Shown one piece after another: positions 1 through 11,222 of a DNA stretch of 64,000 bases. Origin of the DNA: Neoceratodus forsteri. Lineage: Eukaryota > Chordata > Ceratodontiformes > Ceratodontidae. The stretch covers positions 101,097,001-101,161,000 of the forward strand of contig JADMNL010000028.1 in the NCBI GenBank assembly GCA_016271365.2, given 5' to 3'. Within the stretch, counting starts at the first letter, position 1, and every line of letters starts with the position of its first letter. Both the position numbers and the translations under genes were made by a program. The notes under the pieces are model-generated. The model made no database searches, had not been told where the DNA came from, and saw nothing but the letters and a program-made list of their open reading frames with translations.

Positions 1-926
1 AACAGGCTAACTATTGCTACAGTCTATGGGCTCAATCAAAATAATCCTACTTTCTATACTGAATTCTTTCTACAGATGTCATCGTCCAATTCCCCATATA
101 TAATAGGGAGAGACTTTAATTTGACTATAAAGATGATAGCATATCGAACTCACCAGGCAACTTTAAAACGTCGATAAGGGTCATAAATTTTTTTATGACA
201 GATCTTAAAAATAATAGATCCCTGGGTAGAATTCAACCCAATCAATAAACAATATTCATATTATTCTCCTTCTCATCACTCTTACTCCTACATTGATTTT
301 TTCTGATTTCAGGATCATTAAATTCTAGAATAACAAGAGTGGACTATCCCAGGATAATAATTTCAGATCACTCACCATGCTTATTAGATTTTGAACTAAA
401 AAATTTGAGTTTGAGTTCATTTACTTGGAAAATGAATATTACTCTTCTAAAAAGGAAGAAATATGTCAACAAATTGCATTGGAAATTAAATAATTCTCTA
501 TTAGAAATACTGAACAAGAGACTAGCATATTATATATTTGGGATGTGTTTAAAGCCTGGATGAGGCGTAAATTACAAAAGTGGGAACAAAAACAACAGGA
601 ACAAGACGTATACTCTTTGGAAATACTCCATTCCTCCACACTGGATAAAAAAGTTTTCAATACCCTGGTCCAAAAAAAAAAGAGGCATATAATAAATTAA
701 CCACAGAAATAGCAGAAAAACAAATACTTCAGACCAGACCCAGTTACTGCATTACTTCTGATAAGCCTCTCAATTTAATTGGCTGGCAATTAAAAGAAAT
801 AAAGAAAATAATAACATTTTCATGATTGAGAACAAAAAATTGGATTCCGCATAAGCATCCAGAAGAAATAAAATGTTTTCAGAGTTTTATCAAGAATTAT
901 ACATGTCACAAAATATTAGTGACTTA
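1..926 (+). pseudogene. L1-type LINE, endonuclease part of ORF2 (segment 1 of a split copy)
   Basis: This is the 3' half of an apurinic-type endonuclease domain plus the start of the linker of an L1-type ORF2, with its 5' end outside the window. Conceptual translation with frameshifts gives a VYGLN-like strand near base 30, a GRDFN block near 100-126 (family GDFN) and IISDHSP, with the catalytic SDH at 363-371. Stops and frameshifts show it is dead. The same element resumes at 1263, 2326 and 5227, because a MITE, a SINE and a 2.8 kb repeat element landed inside it. The enzyme would nick target DNA to prime reverse transcription. Confidence 0.85.
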
Positions 927-1262
927 GGACAGGATTCACTAAAAGGGGAGAAGGACCCGCAGCTGCTGGAAAACCTAGGCGCTAGTGGGACTCCACTTGA
1001 GAAGCCGCTGGTCGCCTGCAGCTGCGGGTGTTCATGAAGGTGGAGCCAGAGTGCGACTGGCTCCACGGAATACGGCAGCTTGCGGATGTTGCTGCCATGG
1101 TCAGCACCACAGCTGACCGCATCAGAACCCACCGTAGCACCCACCGCAACTGCTGCGGCTGCTGCGGTTGTGGATCGGCTGCTACGCAGCTGCGGGCGAA
1201 TCCAGTCCGCAACAGTAGTTGCGGAGGGGAACTTTGATAAACTATCGTCGTGAATCCTGCCC
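927..1262. mobile_element. Harbinger-like MITE inside the LINE
   Basis: A 336-bp non-autonomous DNA element. Its ends are GGACAGGATTCAC (927-939) and GTGAATCCTGCCC (1250-1262), inverted repeats that agree at 12 of 13 bases. It is flanked by TTA at 924-926 and 1263-1265, the 3-bp target duplication expected of PIF/Harbinger. The interior is rich in GCTGCGG/CCGCAGC words and can fold on itself. No transposase is encoded. Open frames on both strands here are compositional shadows. The TIR resembles the left end of the larger Harbinger relic at 35553. Confidence 0.85.
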
Positions 1263-1834
1263 TTAGACTCTATAGTAAAGTACTTAGAAGTAGAGCTTAA
1301 ACAAATCATACCTAAACTTAAAATCCTCTTGGATGTCCCTATGACAAGTAATGAGGTTGAAATAGCAACTGATGACCTTAAATCAGGAAAAGCACCTGGA
1401 ACAGATGGATTCCAGATGGAGTTCTTTAAAAAATATAAAGAGATATTAATACCCATTCTCACTAATCTTTCAATAAAATTAATATACTTGACAAAGCCCC
1501 CCCAACCTTTAGTGAAGCCTATATTCTGTTATTTCATAAGCAAGGTAAGGAGCCGGATCTCTCTAAGTCATATAGACTGATTTCACTGCTGAACGCAGAT
1601 TGTAAAATATTTGCAAAGGTCCTGGTAAATCGACTGGAGGAAACATTACCTCTTTTAATTAACCAAGGCCAAAATGGTTTTATTAAAGGCAGATGAATAA
1701 CAGAGAATATAAGATGTACAATTAATATAATGTCAAACTCAAATAATACTTGAACTATTTTACTTATAGTAGATGCTGAAAAGGCATTTGATAGAATAGA
1801 ATGGAATGTTATACTTCAAACACTTTGAAAAATG
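1263..1834 (+). pseudogene. L1-type LINE, reverse transcriptase N-terminal part (segment 2)
   Basis: The L1 ORF2 continues after the MITE. Recognisable blocks are KSGKAPGTDGF (about 1384-1415), SYRLISLLNADCKIFAKVL (about 1566-1622), INQGQNGFIKGR (about 1657-1695) and VDAEKAFDRIEWNV (about 1770-1810), which holds the motif A aspartate. A frameshift lies near the run of C at 1498-1504, and in-frame stops occur at about 1696 and 1755. The reading is interrupted by a SINE whose target duplication is 1820-1834. Confidence 0.88.
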
Positions 1835-2325
1835 GGGGGGCCGGTGGTACTGAGGGTTGAGGCGCTGGACAGCACACCTCACGCTACGCGGGAACCCAGA
1901 TTTGGGAACGGACTTGGGTTGCCGGGGGTCGGATGAGGGTAAGGAGGATTGAGCATCCCCACGGATGCTGTCCTCCTCCTGGGGTGGGTTACCAGGGTGC
2001 TCACAGCACCCATCGCACCTATGCCTGTGGAAGCACGGGTAATAGGGGCACATGGCTCTCCGGAGTCAGGGAAGGGAGGACGCTGTTGGGTGTTTGACAG
2101 CAGCATGCGTCAGCACATTGTCTGTCTGGATGAATATCCTCTGCACCAGCATCCTCAGGATCAGGAGAAAATGGGGGGAAAAATGCATACACCCTCAGCA
2201 TCATGAGCACTATGAAACCGGGGTGGGGGCCTTGGTAAAGACCTGGTGGATGGAGTAGGAGGGGGTATGAGGCCCCCTCTGAAGCTGAGGAGCTGGGCAA
2301 GTAAAAAAACAAAAACAAAAAAACA
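1835..2325 (+). mobile_element. tRNA-derived SINE (copy 1)
   Basis: A 5' head of the form GGCCGGTGGTACTGAGGG leads into a GTTGAGGCGCTGG stretch, followed by a degenerate Pol III B-box-like segment near 1890-1915, a body of about 400 bp and an A-rich tail (about 2302-2325). It is flanked by a 15-bp target duplication, ACACTTTGAAAAATG at 1820-1834 and ACACTTCGAAAAATG at 2326-2340, with one mismatch. At least eight relatives lie elsewhere in the window, several with their own duplications. The family name is unknown to me. Confidence 0.88.
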
Positions 2326-2413
2326 ACACTTCGAAAAATGAACTTTTGGGATAAATTTGTTAAGTGGAATTAAAACTTGATACCATCGCCCTACTGCTAA
2401 ACTTAAAACAAGC
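2326..2413 (+). pseudogene. L1-type LINE, reverse transcriptase (segment 3)
   Basis: A short stretch of L1 RT between the SINE and the following large insertion. In translation it runs from the target-site copy through a TLYHRPTAKL-like block, the segment that precedes motif B in L1. It stops at the sequence CTTAAAACA; the expected continuation NNILSDPFKLSRGTRQG appears only at about 5227, so the two ends define the 2.8 kb insertion between them. Confidence 0.75.
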
Positions 2414-5226
2414 ATTTGTCAATGACGAATGTTGTCGCGCTGGCATTGGCAGTGGGAGTGGCATAGCTAGAGATGCATAGTGCTGTGATTTTGTGAATGT
2501 GTCTCAAAAGGTGATTTTGCACAGCAAGCACACCATTGTGCACCACAGCTGCGGAAACATGTTTTGGGCAGGCTGTAAAAAATGGCAGCTGGACTGTTGA
2601 TAAGGAGATGTGCACAAATGCCAGTGGTGAAAATGTGGCATGAAAATATTGCAGATTGATGAAGTTACAAGGGTGCATGAAAACTGCGCAATGCCCGCTT
2701 GCAACACAGTCGTATGGATTTTCGGCACCAAATTTTCAACATAGGCATTTTAGGACCTCTGCTCATGAATAGTGTCACCGTCATTTCCTCAAACTATCCC
2801 AAAACTGATTTACATGGCCTTGCATTGCAATTCTGTGATGCAGAACATTTTAGGCAGCTGCAGTGTTCATAAGGAGGTATGGAAAAATGTCAATGATGAA
2901 CAGCTGGAGTGAAAGTATTACAAATTCACAGTGTCATGAGCATGCGTGCAAACTGTGCAACGCACGCTCATAAAACACTCATTTTATTGACTTTCATTCC
3001 CAAATTTTCATCATAAGCATTTTAGGGCATCTGCTAATGAACAGTGTCACGCCATTTTCATCCTGTGTCTCGAACACGGACTTTCCACAGCGACCAAGCT
3101 ATTCTGCACTGGAACTGCGAAAACAGATTTTGGTCAGGATGTGAAAAGTGACAGCTGTACTGTTCATTAGGAGGTGCAGAACAATGGCACTGTAGAAAAT
3201 CTGGAGTGAGAATATTAGAAGTTTGCGAACGTATGAGCGTGCGTGCAAACTGCGCAACACATGCTCGTGAACACAGTCATTTTATGGAGTATTGTCACCA
3301 AATTTTCAACACAGGCATTTTAGGACCTCTGCTCATGAACAGTGTCACTGTCATTTTCGTAATATGTCCCGAACACTGATTTCGCACAGCGAACGCGCTA
3401 TTCTGCGCCAAAAGTGCGAAAACAAATTTTGGCAAGGATGTGAAAAATGACAGCTGTACAGTTCACAAGAAGGTGTAGTAAAATGCCAAATTTGAGAATC
3501 TGGTGTGAAAATATTGCGAATGCGCTAAGTTACAAGCTTGCGTTGCGCAGTTGCTATGCACCACGTAAAACAGTCATTTTATGGAGTATTGTCACCAAAT
3601 TTTCAACACAGGTATTTTAAGACCCCTGCTCATGAACAGTATCACTGTCATTTTTGTAATGTGTCCCGAACACTGATTTCGCACCACAACCGCGCTGTTC
3701 TGCACTGGAAGTGCGAAAACACATTTCGGCCAGGATGTGAATAATGACAGCTGTACAGTTCACAAGAAGGTATGGTAAAATGCTAATGTTGAGAATCTGG
3801 CATGAAAATAGTTTGAATGTGCTAACGTACAAGCGTGCGTTGCGCAGTTGCTACGCATGCTCGAAAAACAGTCACTTTATGGAGTATTGTCACCAAATTT
3901 TCAATACAGGCATTTTAGGATCTCTGCTCATGAACAGTGTCACTGTCATTTTCATAATATGTCCCGAACACTGATTTCGCACCACATCTGCGCTATTCTG
4001 CGCTGGAAGTGCAAAAACACATTTCGGCCAGGATGTGAAAAATGACAGCTGTACGGTTCACAAGAAGGTGTGGTAAAATGCCAATGTTAAGAATCTGGCA
4101 TGAAAATATTGTGAATTCACTTACTTACTAGTATGCGTTGCACAGTTGCTACGCACGCTCGTAAAACAGTCATGTTTTGGATTTTTCCCACCAAATTTGC
4201 AAGATAGGGTTTTTGAGAGCCTCCCTCATGAACAGTGGCACTGTCATTTTGTTACGCAGTTCTGAAAGGTGATTCCATGCAGTGACTGCGAAATCACCTT
4301 CGGGACGAATAATGCCATGACAGTGCAAGAATTCATGGAAGGGGTCCCAAAAACCCCATGTTGAAATTGGGGCCAAAATTAAAAATCCTGAGATATGCAG
4401 CAAAGTTAAAAAAAACCCTATTTATTCCATTAGACAGCTTACCGGCATTTCCTCAGTTCGCGGTTGGCTTTGAAGAGTGCAGGCGTGTTCCCAGTCCATC
4501 GAAGATCGTCGCTGCCAGACTCCGGAGGCAAGTGTGGGGTGAGAGGGGTGGGAGTGTAGGCACAGAGGGTGATGCGGTGGGGGGGAGGAGGCACGGAGAC
4601 TAAGAGGAACTTTTTGTTTTACAGGTTAAAAACAGAAAAAACATTGTGGGACAGTTTTTGTTTTGCAGGCATTTGGCACACTGGGGTGTGCTCCTAGCAT
4701 GCCACCTAACTGTTTGGGGGGTGTCTGTAGCCAACAGGGGATTAGGTACCCCATCGGCAAACAACATGGGGATTTATGCCCGGCGGGATTAGGCACCCGT
4801 CGGCACACAAGAAAGGTGGGGGTTGCAGAGCCGAGGATTGGGCACCCCTTGGCATTAAACAATTGGGGTGCTTTTATGCCAACGGGAGGCCCCTCGCCGC
4901 ACATTTATTAGGGCAGAGGCAGCTGACAGGGGATTGGGCACCCTCAAAGTCAGCAGTTCTAAGGCTAGTGTCCCGCCATGTACATAATGGCAGTGAGCAC
5001 AGCAAGAATAGGACCGCTGCATCTGACGAGCTTTGCTCAGATTGCAGTGGACCTTTTCTTAGATGTGCTCACCACATTATGTATGCATGGTGTGGCGCCG
5101 GCATGCAGGCTGATTGGGGAATGCAGGACGCACCTACTGGTGCATGCCCTGCATTCACCCAACAGCAACTGCGCCTCTAAAGCTGCACTGTCCCATGATG
5201 TTGGCTGCACAAGCGCGCCATCATAA
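2414..5226. mobile_element. 2.8 kb element of tandem palindromic units inserted in L1
   Basis: This insertion separates L1 RT segments 3 and 4. Its left 1.8 kb is a tandem array of ~297-bp units. Next comes a 200-300 bp stretch (4250-4500) that also occurs, inverted, at 21248-21480. The rest is a GC-richer terminal region with short repeats of the type GGGGATTGGGCACCCC (4735-4960). No transposase, RT or other protein is visible. Termini are unclear: a short duplication around AACA is possible, and I see no long TIR. It may be a non-autonomous foldback DNA transposon or a mobile satellite. I do not recognise the family. Confidence 0.65.
2430..4200. repeat. Tandem array of ~297-bp palindromic units, about six copies
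   Basis: The anchor word TGACAGCTGTAC and variants recur near 2579, 2855, 3143, 3441, 3737 and 4038, giving spacings of about 276-301 bp. Each unit carries two related half-units in opposite orientation: CTCATGAACAGTGTCACTG with CACCAAATTTTCAAC, and an inverted relative reading GACAGCTGTACAGTTCAC with a CAACATTGGCATTTTA-like block. The rightmost three units resemble each other most. Small ORFs here (for example 3538-3744 and 3848-4045) are by-products of the repeat. Confidence 0.85.
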
Positions 5227-7610
5227 CAAACAATATTTTATCAGATCCCTTTAAATTATCTAGAGGCACAAGGCAAGGATGCCCCCTGTCCCCTCTGATA
5301 TTTGTCCTGGTGATGGAACCATTAGCAGAAGATATAAGGAGCAATCAACAACTAGTAGATATAGTCCAAAACCCTATCAAACATAAAATAAATTTATATG
5401 CAGATGATGCATTACTATACATGGGGGACTTATCCAAATCCATAGAAGAATTTATAAAAACAACAAATACATATGGTCTAGTTTTGGGGTATGAAATGAA
5501 TTGGCAAAAATCACTAATTCTTAAATTAGATAAAAACACTGATATACAGCTCCCTGCTAACTGTCCTTGCCCGATGGTGGATTCCTTTAAATATTTAGGG
5601 ATAACCCTAACTAATCAGTTGGAGGCTTCATATACATATAACTTGGAAAACCTTTTGCAGTCAATTAAAATAGATTTAACTAAATGGCAAATGCCCCATT
5701 AACTTTAATTGGTAGGGTAAATGTAATTCAGATGCAGACACTTCCTAAAATACTATATATATTCCAAACGTTACCAATAGTTGCTCCAAATGATTTTTTC
5801 AAGAAGCTAAAAAAAAAATTATTACCAATTTCCTATGGTGAAATAAGAAGCCCTGTATTGCTTATAAAAAATTAACATTCCTCAAGGAAATTGGGGGACT
5901 TACACTCCCAGATTTCCATAAATATTATTTAGTAGCCCAAATAGCAGTAATTTGGAACTGGTTAAATACTGATCAACAAAAGCTTTAAAGTGTAGAGATG
6001 GAAAGAAGGGAATATGGATATGAAAAATTAATAAGTCTTTTATTTTCAGGGTTTCTCCAATATAAACAAAATAAAAATAAAGGTAATATGGCAACAAATA
6101 TAACTATCTCTGGTTAGAATGAAATACATAAGTTATTGAACATTAAAATAGGTGTTACACAATATATCCCAATATATAATAACTTGTAATTTCACCCCTT
6201 CTATAAATGACAAAATCTGTGAAGAATGGTGAAGGTGAGGATTAAATGAATGCAGACAACTTTATAATAACAATCAATTTAAAACATTTCAAATGTAAAA
6301 ACTTAATATAACATTCCATAACATCTTTATTTTAAATATATAAAAATTAGAAGTTATATTACTAAAACAAATAGAAACCTGATTGTACAAACTAGTCCTA
6401 TTTTAGAAATTCTCAGAACACAAAAAGAAAATAGGAGTTTGATCTCAAAATTGTTTGCCGGCCTATTTCATACAGTCACAAAAAATATTATAACTTTAAA
6501 AAATAAATGGACAAAGGTTTTGGGCATGGAGGTATCAGAGGAGTTGTGTTCAAGTTTGTCTACTCCAATTCAAAATATAAAAAACTTGCAAATTGCTGCT
6601 AATTCAATATAATACACTCCACAGAGTATATTATACACCCTATAAACTACATAAAATAAATTCCATATTATCAGAGAAGTGTCCAAGGTGTACACAGATA
6701 ATAGGAACACTTATCCATCTGATATACCATTGCCCGTATCTTACCAACTTTTGGACTAAAATATTTCAAATGTTAAATAAAACATTAAATAAATAAAATT
6801 TTCACCATTAACTACCCTATTAGCACAAGAAGAGTCAATTAATAGTGATCAGTATCAAAAAATATTCTTAACAATGGCGATGGCATTAGCAAAAAAATAT
6901 ATCTTGATAAAATGGAAAGACCCTAATCCACCAGTTTATGACACATGGATTAATTTTATGATAGACTCTATGAAATTGGAAAGAATCCATTATATGAAAA
7001 ATGGAAATGATCTTATTTTTGAAAAGATTTGGAATCCCTTTAGTTCTCAAATTCAGAAAGGAATTAAACAATAGGCCTTAGGCCATCCAACATCTAAATT
7101 AGATACTACAAATAATATATATATATAATACAAAATCATTTTTGTAGAATCCTGGATCATTAGAGTAGAATAGTGAAAAAAATATAAGAATGGAACTTTT
7201 TTCTTCAAAAAGTTTAGAAAATAGATATGTTGGAGTTCCAAATACTTCTCTAAATTCAATGTGTCCCTGTAACACAGGACACATTGAAAATGTATTGCTT
7301 GTAATAATGGTGTGTCTGTTTTACAAGGCACCAAGGTAAAAAAAAATATTGGAAAATGTAGTTCAAACATTTTGTGTGATGTTAAATTACCTTTTGGAAC
7401 TGATTTAGTCTTGGGATATTGACATTGCCATTATAATTCTGAATTTATCTAATGCTGTTATCAGAATTAGGAAAATGGTAATTCACAAATTAAATTATTT
7501 AAGTGCTGATGTGGTTTTAATTGTATATGTTATGGTACAGTTTTTATAATTTTAAAGGCATTTTACTTGAGCAATAAAAACGTGAACTGATCTCTATAAA
7601 TAAAGATTTT
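5227..7610 (+). pseudogene. L1-type LINE, RT palm, C-terminal zinc knuckle and 3' end (segment 4)
   Basis: The RT resumes with SRGTRQGCPLSPLIFVLVME (motif B, about 5253-5315), an intact YADD catalytic box at 5397-5408, and the thumb region to about 5702. After degraded sequence, a C-terminal segment at 6593-6796 carries CPRC...HLIYHC (CX2CX8HX4C), the zinc-knuckle-like motif at the end of L1 ORF2 proteins. An AT-rich 3' region ends near AATAAAGATTTTTTTTTT at about 7600. Many stops and frameshifts make this inactive, although the YADD survives. It encoded the polymerase for target-primed reverse transcription. Confidence 0.88.
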
Positions 7611-8144
7611 TTTTTTATTGCAGCCTGTTATTATGGGAAGGGATCATAATTCAGTGCAGTGGAGCCTGCCACATGATCCTTTCCCCATCTTGGTATGAGA
7701 GCTTTGCCCCCCATGCTCCAACATTTTGTGATGTCAGTGTTTGGAGAGCATGGGGGAACACTGTATAGGGAATAATAGTGATGGGTTTTTAATGCCAATT
7801 TTCAATATCTGGGCAGTCCATTTGAGTCAAATAAAAGTCACACCTCAACTAATGAGGTCCTTATTAATTGAGCGGTGACTGATTCTGCAATATCCTTTCA
7901 GTAATGTCATTTGTGAGGAAGGACACAAAGGGTGGACCTCACTGGCAAGTTCCCTGGGGCTAAGAATGTAACTAGTATGGTTCACTGACCCATTGTTGTC
8001 ACTTTGTATTGTTTCACTCCCTGCTTCATCCCTTCCCCAGGGTCACACCTGGCACTGAGCCCCAGCTCAGTGTGCCTATCCCAGTCACCAAATTAAAATA
8101 TCATGACATCCTTAATTATGTAGCTGTATAGAGAGTTGAGAACA
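7611..8144. other. No gene seen; contains a short hairpin repeat
   Basis: Nothing coding is visible. A stem CCCCCATGCTCCAACA (about 7707) pairs with a TGTTTGGAGAGCATGGGGG-like arm (about 7738-7756). The same stem-and-loop wording, including ACATCACAAAA, recurs at 34310-34360, so it is probably a small MITE. Confidence 0.5.
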
Positions 8145-8344
8145 GAAAAGGCTTTGTGTCCATCTAGTTTGTCCTATACTAAATTTCTGCCTAGTTTGAC
8201 AATCTGCCTGGCTGAAATTCAACAAACTGCAGATTACCTTTGTTCCTGAAGACCCACCTGTACCTGTCCTATTTGTTCTCAAAACTTACAATGGAGTCCG
8301 CATTGACTACCTCCTCCAGTAGCCTGTTCCATCTGTCCACACCC
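8145..8344 (-). mobile_element. Degenerate CR1-like 3' end
   Basis: The text reads like the complement of a CR1 3' region: a GTGTCCATCTAGTTTGTCC segment in place of the usual GGCCCACCCAGTCTGTCC, then a TACCTCCTCCAGTAGCCTGTTCC stretch that corresponds to the C-terminal coding part. It is more diverged than the adjoining copy that begins at 8345. It could be an older CR1 or a related LINE. Confidence 0.45.
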
Positions 8345-8917
8345 TCTCATAGAAACATAAAATAATAGACTATATCAGCAGAAAAAGACCACTTGGCCCA
8401 CCCAGTCTGTCCAAATGTTCCCTGCCTAATGTGACTCTATGGACCCTCACTGGTTTCCAGTGACCCTTCTTACTTATTTACTAGCATACCCTTATGTCTA
8501 TTCCACGCATGCTTGAAGCCCTCCACCACTTATGCTGGCAGTCTGTTCCAAGCATCTACCAGCCTTTCAGTGAAGTACTTCTTCATGTCCCTCTTAAACT
8601 CCCCTTCCCCCACAGCTTCATTGCACACCCTCTGGTCCTGGTGCTCTTTCTAATTTGAAAGAGACTCCCCTCCTGCACCCTGTTCACCCCCCATGACATG
8701 TGGGTCTGTATCATGTCTCCTCTTGCTCTGTCTTCCAGGGTGTACATGTTGAGGTCCCTTCTTCTCTCCTCCTAGGGCTTCCTAAGCAACCCCTGAACCA
8801 TTTTAATTGTCCTCCTCTAGAGTGCCTCCACCCTATGTCCTTATTGAGATGTGATCTCCAGAAGTGGGCACAATACTCCAGGTGGGGTTGCTGCATGATT
8901 TTAGTCCAGCAATGTTC
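8345..8917 (-). mobile_element. CR1 LINE (outer copy), 3' part
   Basis: The minus-strand 3' end begins at TAGAAACATAAAATAATAG and runs into the complement of the C-terminal RT region (in the sense direction: a VRPHLEY-like block, the KVQRRA region, then the FTERVVDxWN region). It is the 3' part of a CR1 copy that continues at 9298-9468 and, beyond the inserted CR1 (+), at 14083-15850. Stops are frequent. Confidence 0.75.
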
Positions 8918-9297
8918 CAAAAACAAAAAAACACAAGGAAATAATAAATATAAGAAAATAAATCATTACATAGCATTTGTCAGGATCATATAACATCGCT
9001 GAGATCTTTTTCTCATCTGTGCTTCAGATTGCTTTGAGGACATGAAGACTGCATATCCTTCCCTCTCTCATGCTTCAGGCAGAATGAAAATCCCAGGCTC
9101 TCCACAGCTAATTTCAAGGGGGTTTTATATACCCTCCCCCATGCTCCGAGCTGTCTGGAAGAATAAGGCTGTTTACAACTGTTTAAAAGGCTGTTTGCAA
9201 ACTACCTCCAGATAGTCTGAACACCAAGGCTGTTTATATCAGATACCATTATGGAATTAATTTAAAATAAGACAAATACATTCTTCAGCCTTTTCCT
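8918..9297. mobile_element. Unclassified insertion in the outer CR1
   Basis: About 380 bp with no CR1 similarity separates two adjacent CR1 (-) segments. It starts in A-rich sequence (AAAAACAAAAAAACAC) and contains repeated words AAGGCTGTTTACAACTG, AAGGCTGTTTGCAAAC and AAGGCTGTTTATATC. It encodes nothing visible. It is probably a SINE-like or LTR-like fragment, family unknown; the exact ends are not resolved. Confidence 0.5.
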
Positions 9298-9468
9298 TAT
9301 TGTGGGAAACTTTTATACTAAATCTGGCTTTCTCAGACACCAAACCACACTGCCCTGCCACTTTAAGGTTGTCAGTTATGATAACCCCAAGGTCTTTTTC
9401 CTGCTTATTGACTGTCGGTACCTCTTCTGCCCATCCTATAATTAATTGTCTGGCCTCTGACCTCAGCT
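9298..9468 (-). mobile_element. CR1 LINE (outer copy), segment 2
   Basis: The complement of the CR1 segment that encodes the DLGVVISDDL-like region (here as GATAACCCCAAGGTC). It ends at CTCAGCT (9462-9468), the left copy of the target duplication made by the nested CR1 (+). The next part of the same element begins at 14083. Confidence 0.8.
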
Positions 9469-10037
9469 ACGTGATAACTGGAGGTGGGGCTTAGTCAGAG
9501 TTGAGGTAGCAAGTGAGCTTTGTTTTCTCAGAAGAAGCCAGAAGGGGAAAGAAACATATTCAATTCAGTGCTTTACAGTAACTGGTAATTGCTATTTTTC
9601 TTTTAAACTTAGATTGTGGGCTTTTAGTGACACTGTAATTTATTTGCTGTCTTTACTTAAAATTGTTTTTGGGCTGTTGAAAATTTAAAACATAGTGGTG
9701 GTGTATTTCTTTGCTGTCTTTAATTGCTGCAAATTTTCGCCCCCCCATCCCTCCTTCACCCAACTCTTAATTATATGCCCTGTTAAATCTGATTGACAGG
9801 AGCTAAACACAGGAGATAGTAAGTGGTGTGGAGTAGGAGGGGCATAAGGGGGAAGAAGCCCACCCTCAGCACGACAAGTGTTTTGGCTCATTTATTTATT
9901 GGTTTATTTTCCTTTTTTTAAAAGAAAAGTATCTGAGGATCAGTGGCAGGATTTCTAGGACAGTAAATTAATAAAAAGGGAACTAGGAGAGCTTCAGTAA
10001 CAGACAAGTAGTGGAATAGCAGTATAATTGCAGTATA

Positions 10038-10947
10038 ATGTGGGGAGTGGTGCAATGCAGTGGCTGTGGGGCAGCCATATTCAGGCAGACCTTCTTGACA
10101 CTGAGGTGCTGCCCTATCTGCATGCATCTCTCTGGACTGTGGGATGAGGTAGCCAGACTCAGAGAGGAAGTAAACTGGGTCAGGAGTACCATCACCCCTA
10201 TCCAGAGACCACCCAGTCCAATGCAACTGCCTCAAAGGATGCTGAGAACGAGGAGCACTTGGGTGACAGTGGGCTCAGGGAGGGTTAGAGCGGTCAGGCA
10301 GAGGCACATCCCAGATCCTATTCCACTCAAGAACTCATATGCCACACTGGCAAATGGGGACAACCAAATAGAGTTACCCAGAGAAGTGGAAGGAAAGGAT
10401 GTGGAGGTTAGCCAAGGAGGTGACCTCAGTGGGGACAGCAGTGGACCCCATAGAAGGAGGAAGCAAATCCTGGTGGGGGACTCCATCATAAGAGGGATCC
10501 AGCTAGAAACACAGGAGGGGGAGGACACGGAGGTGAGGTGCCACGGCATGGAGGGATGGAAGGAAGATCCTGGGGATCACTGGGAAGGCAAGACGGGAGG
10601 GTGAGCTGGATGCCATTATCCACCTAGGTACTAATGACCTGGCAAATGGGGAGCCAGAGGAAGTTCAGGAAGAGTTTAGGAAATTGGGGAAGGGTCTCAA
10701 GCAAGTAGCTACTTCTGTCACTTTTTCAGAAGTACTATCTGTGAGAGGCAAGGGAGAGCATAGGGGTGCATGCATCAGGAACTTTAACTCATGGTTGAAG
10801 AATTGGTGCTGTGAGGAAGGGTTTGGATTCATTGGTGACTGGGGACCCACCTGGAGGGATGGAGGTTTGTTCAAGCATGACGGCCTGCATCCATCCTGGA
10901 GGGGAATCCAAGCACTCAATGATACGTTTAAATGCTACATTGACTAG
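10038..10947 (+). pseudogene. CR1 ORF1, SGNH/GDSL-type esterase protein
   Basis: The first reading frame starts at the ATG at 10038 and encodes a Cys-containing N-terminus (SGCGAAIF, then CCPICMHL) and a coiled region (DEVARLREEVNWVRS), then a hydrolase domain. Catalytic signatures are visible: GDS at 10476-10484, GTND at 10627-10638, and DGLHPS with the Asp and His at 10879-10890. A single frameshift near 10590-10615 joins the frame of the 10038-10604 ORF to that of 10684-10947. CR1 and L2 group LINEs are known to encode such ORF1 esterases, thought to act with RNA or membranes during retrotransposition. All catalytic residues remain despite the frameshift. Confidence 0.85.
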
Positions 10948-11222
10948 CATTTAAACTAGCAAAGGGGGGTGGCAGGCCAGCAAGGAGGATACCTACTTGC
11001 TCACCCCCCACAGCTAGCAGTGGAACCAGTGAACTGGAGGAGTGGCTATCTCTACAAAGCAGTGTGCAAAAGATGGAGATTAGCACCCAAGAGGTGGATA
11101 GGCAGAAAAGGGGCAAAATTCAACAGAAGGGCAGACAGCAAGGAGAACCAGGGATAAAGGACAACTAAGGAAGGGGCTGGAGTAGAACAGCGAAACAGTC
11201 TAGGGAGATCAAATCATGGAAA

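Noticed and set aside
890..1462. 190-codon minus-strand frame
   Set aside because: It crosses the MITE and both L1 flanks; the plus strand carries clear RT motifs and the MITE explains the interior.
2430..4200. Regular repeats that could suggest a CRISPR array
   Set aside because: The ~297-bp units are continuous with no unique spacers, the units are palindromic by halves, and the host is eukaryotic.
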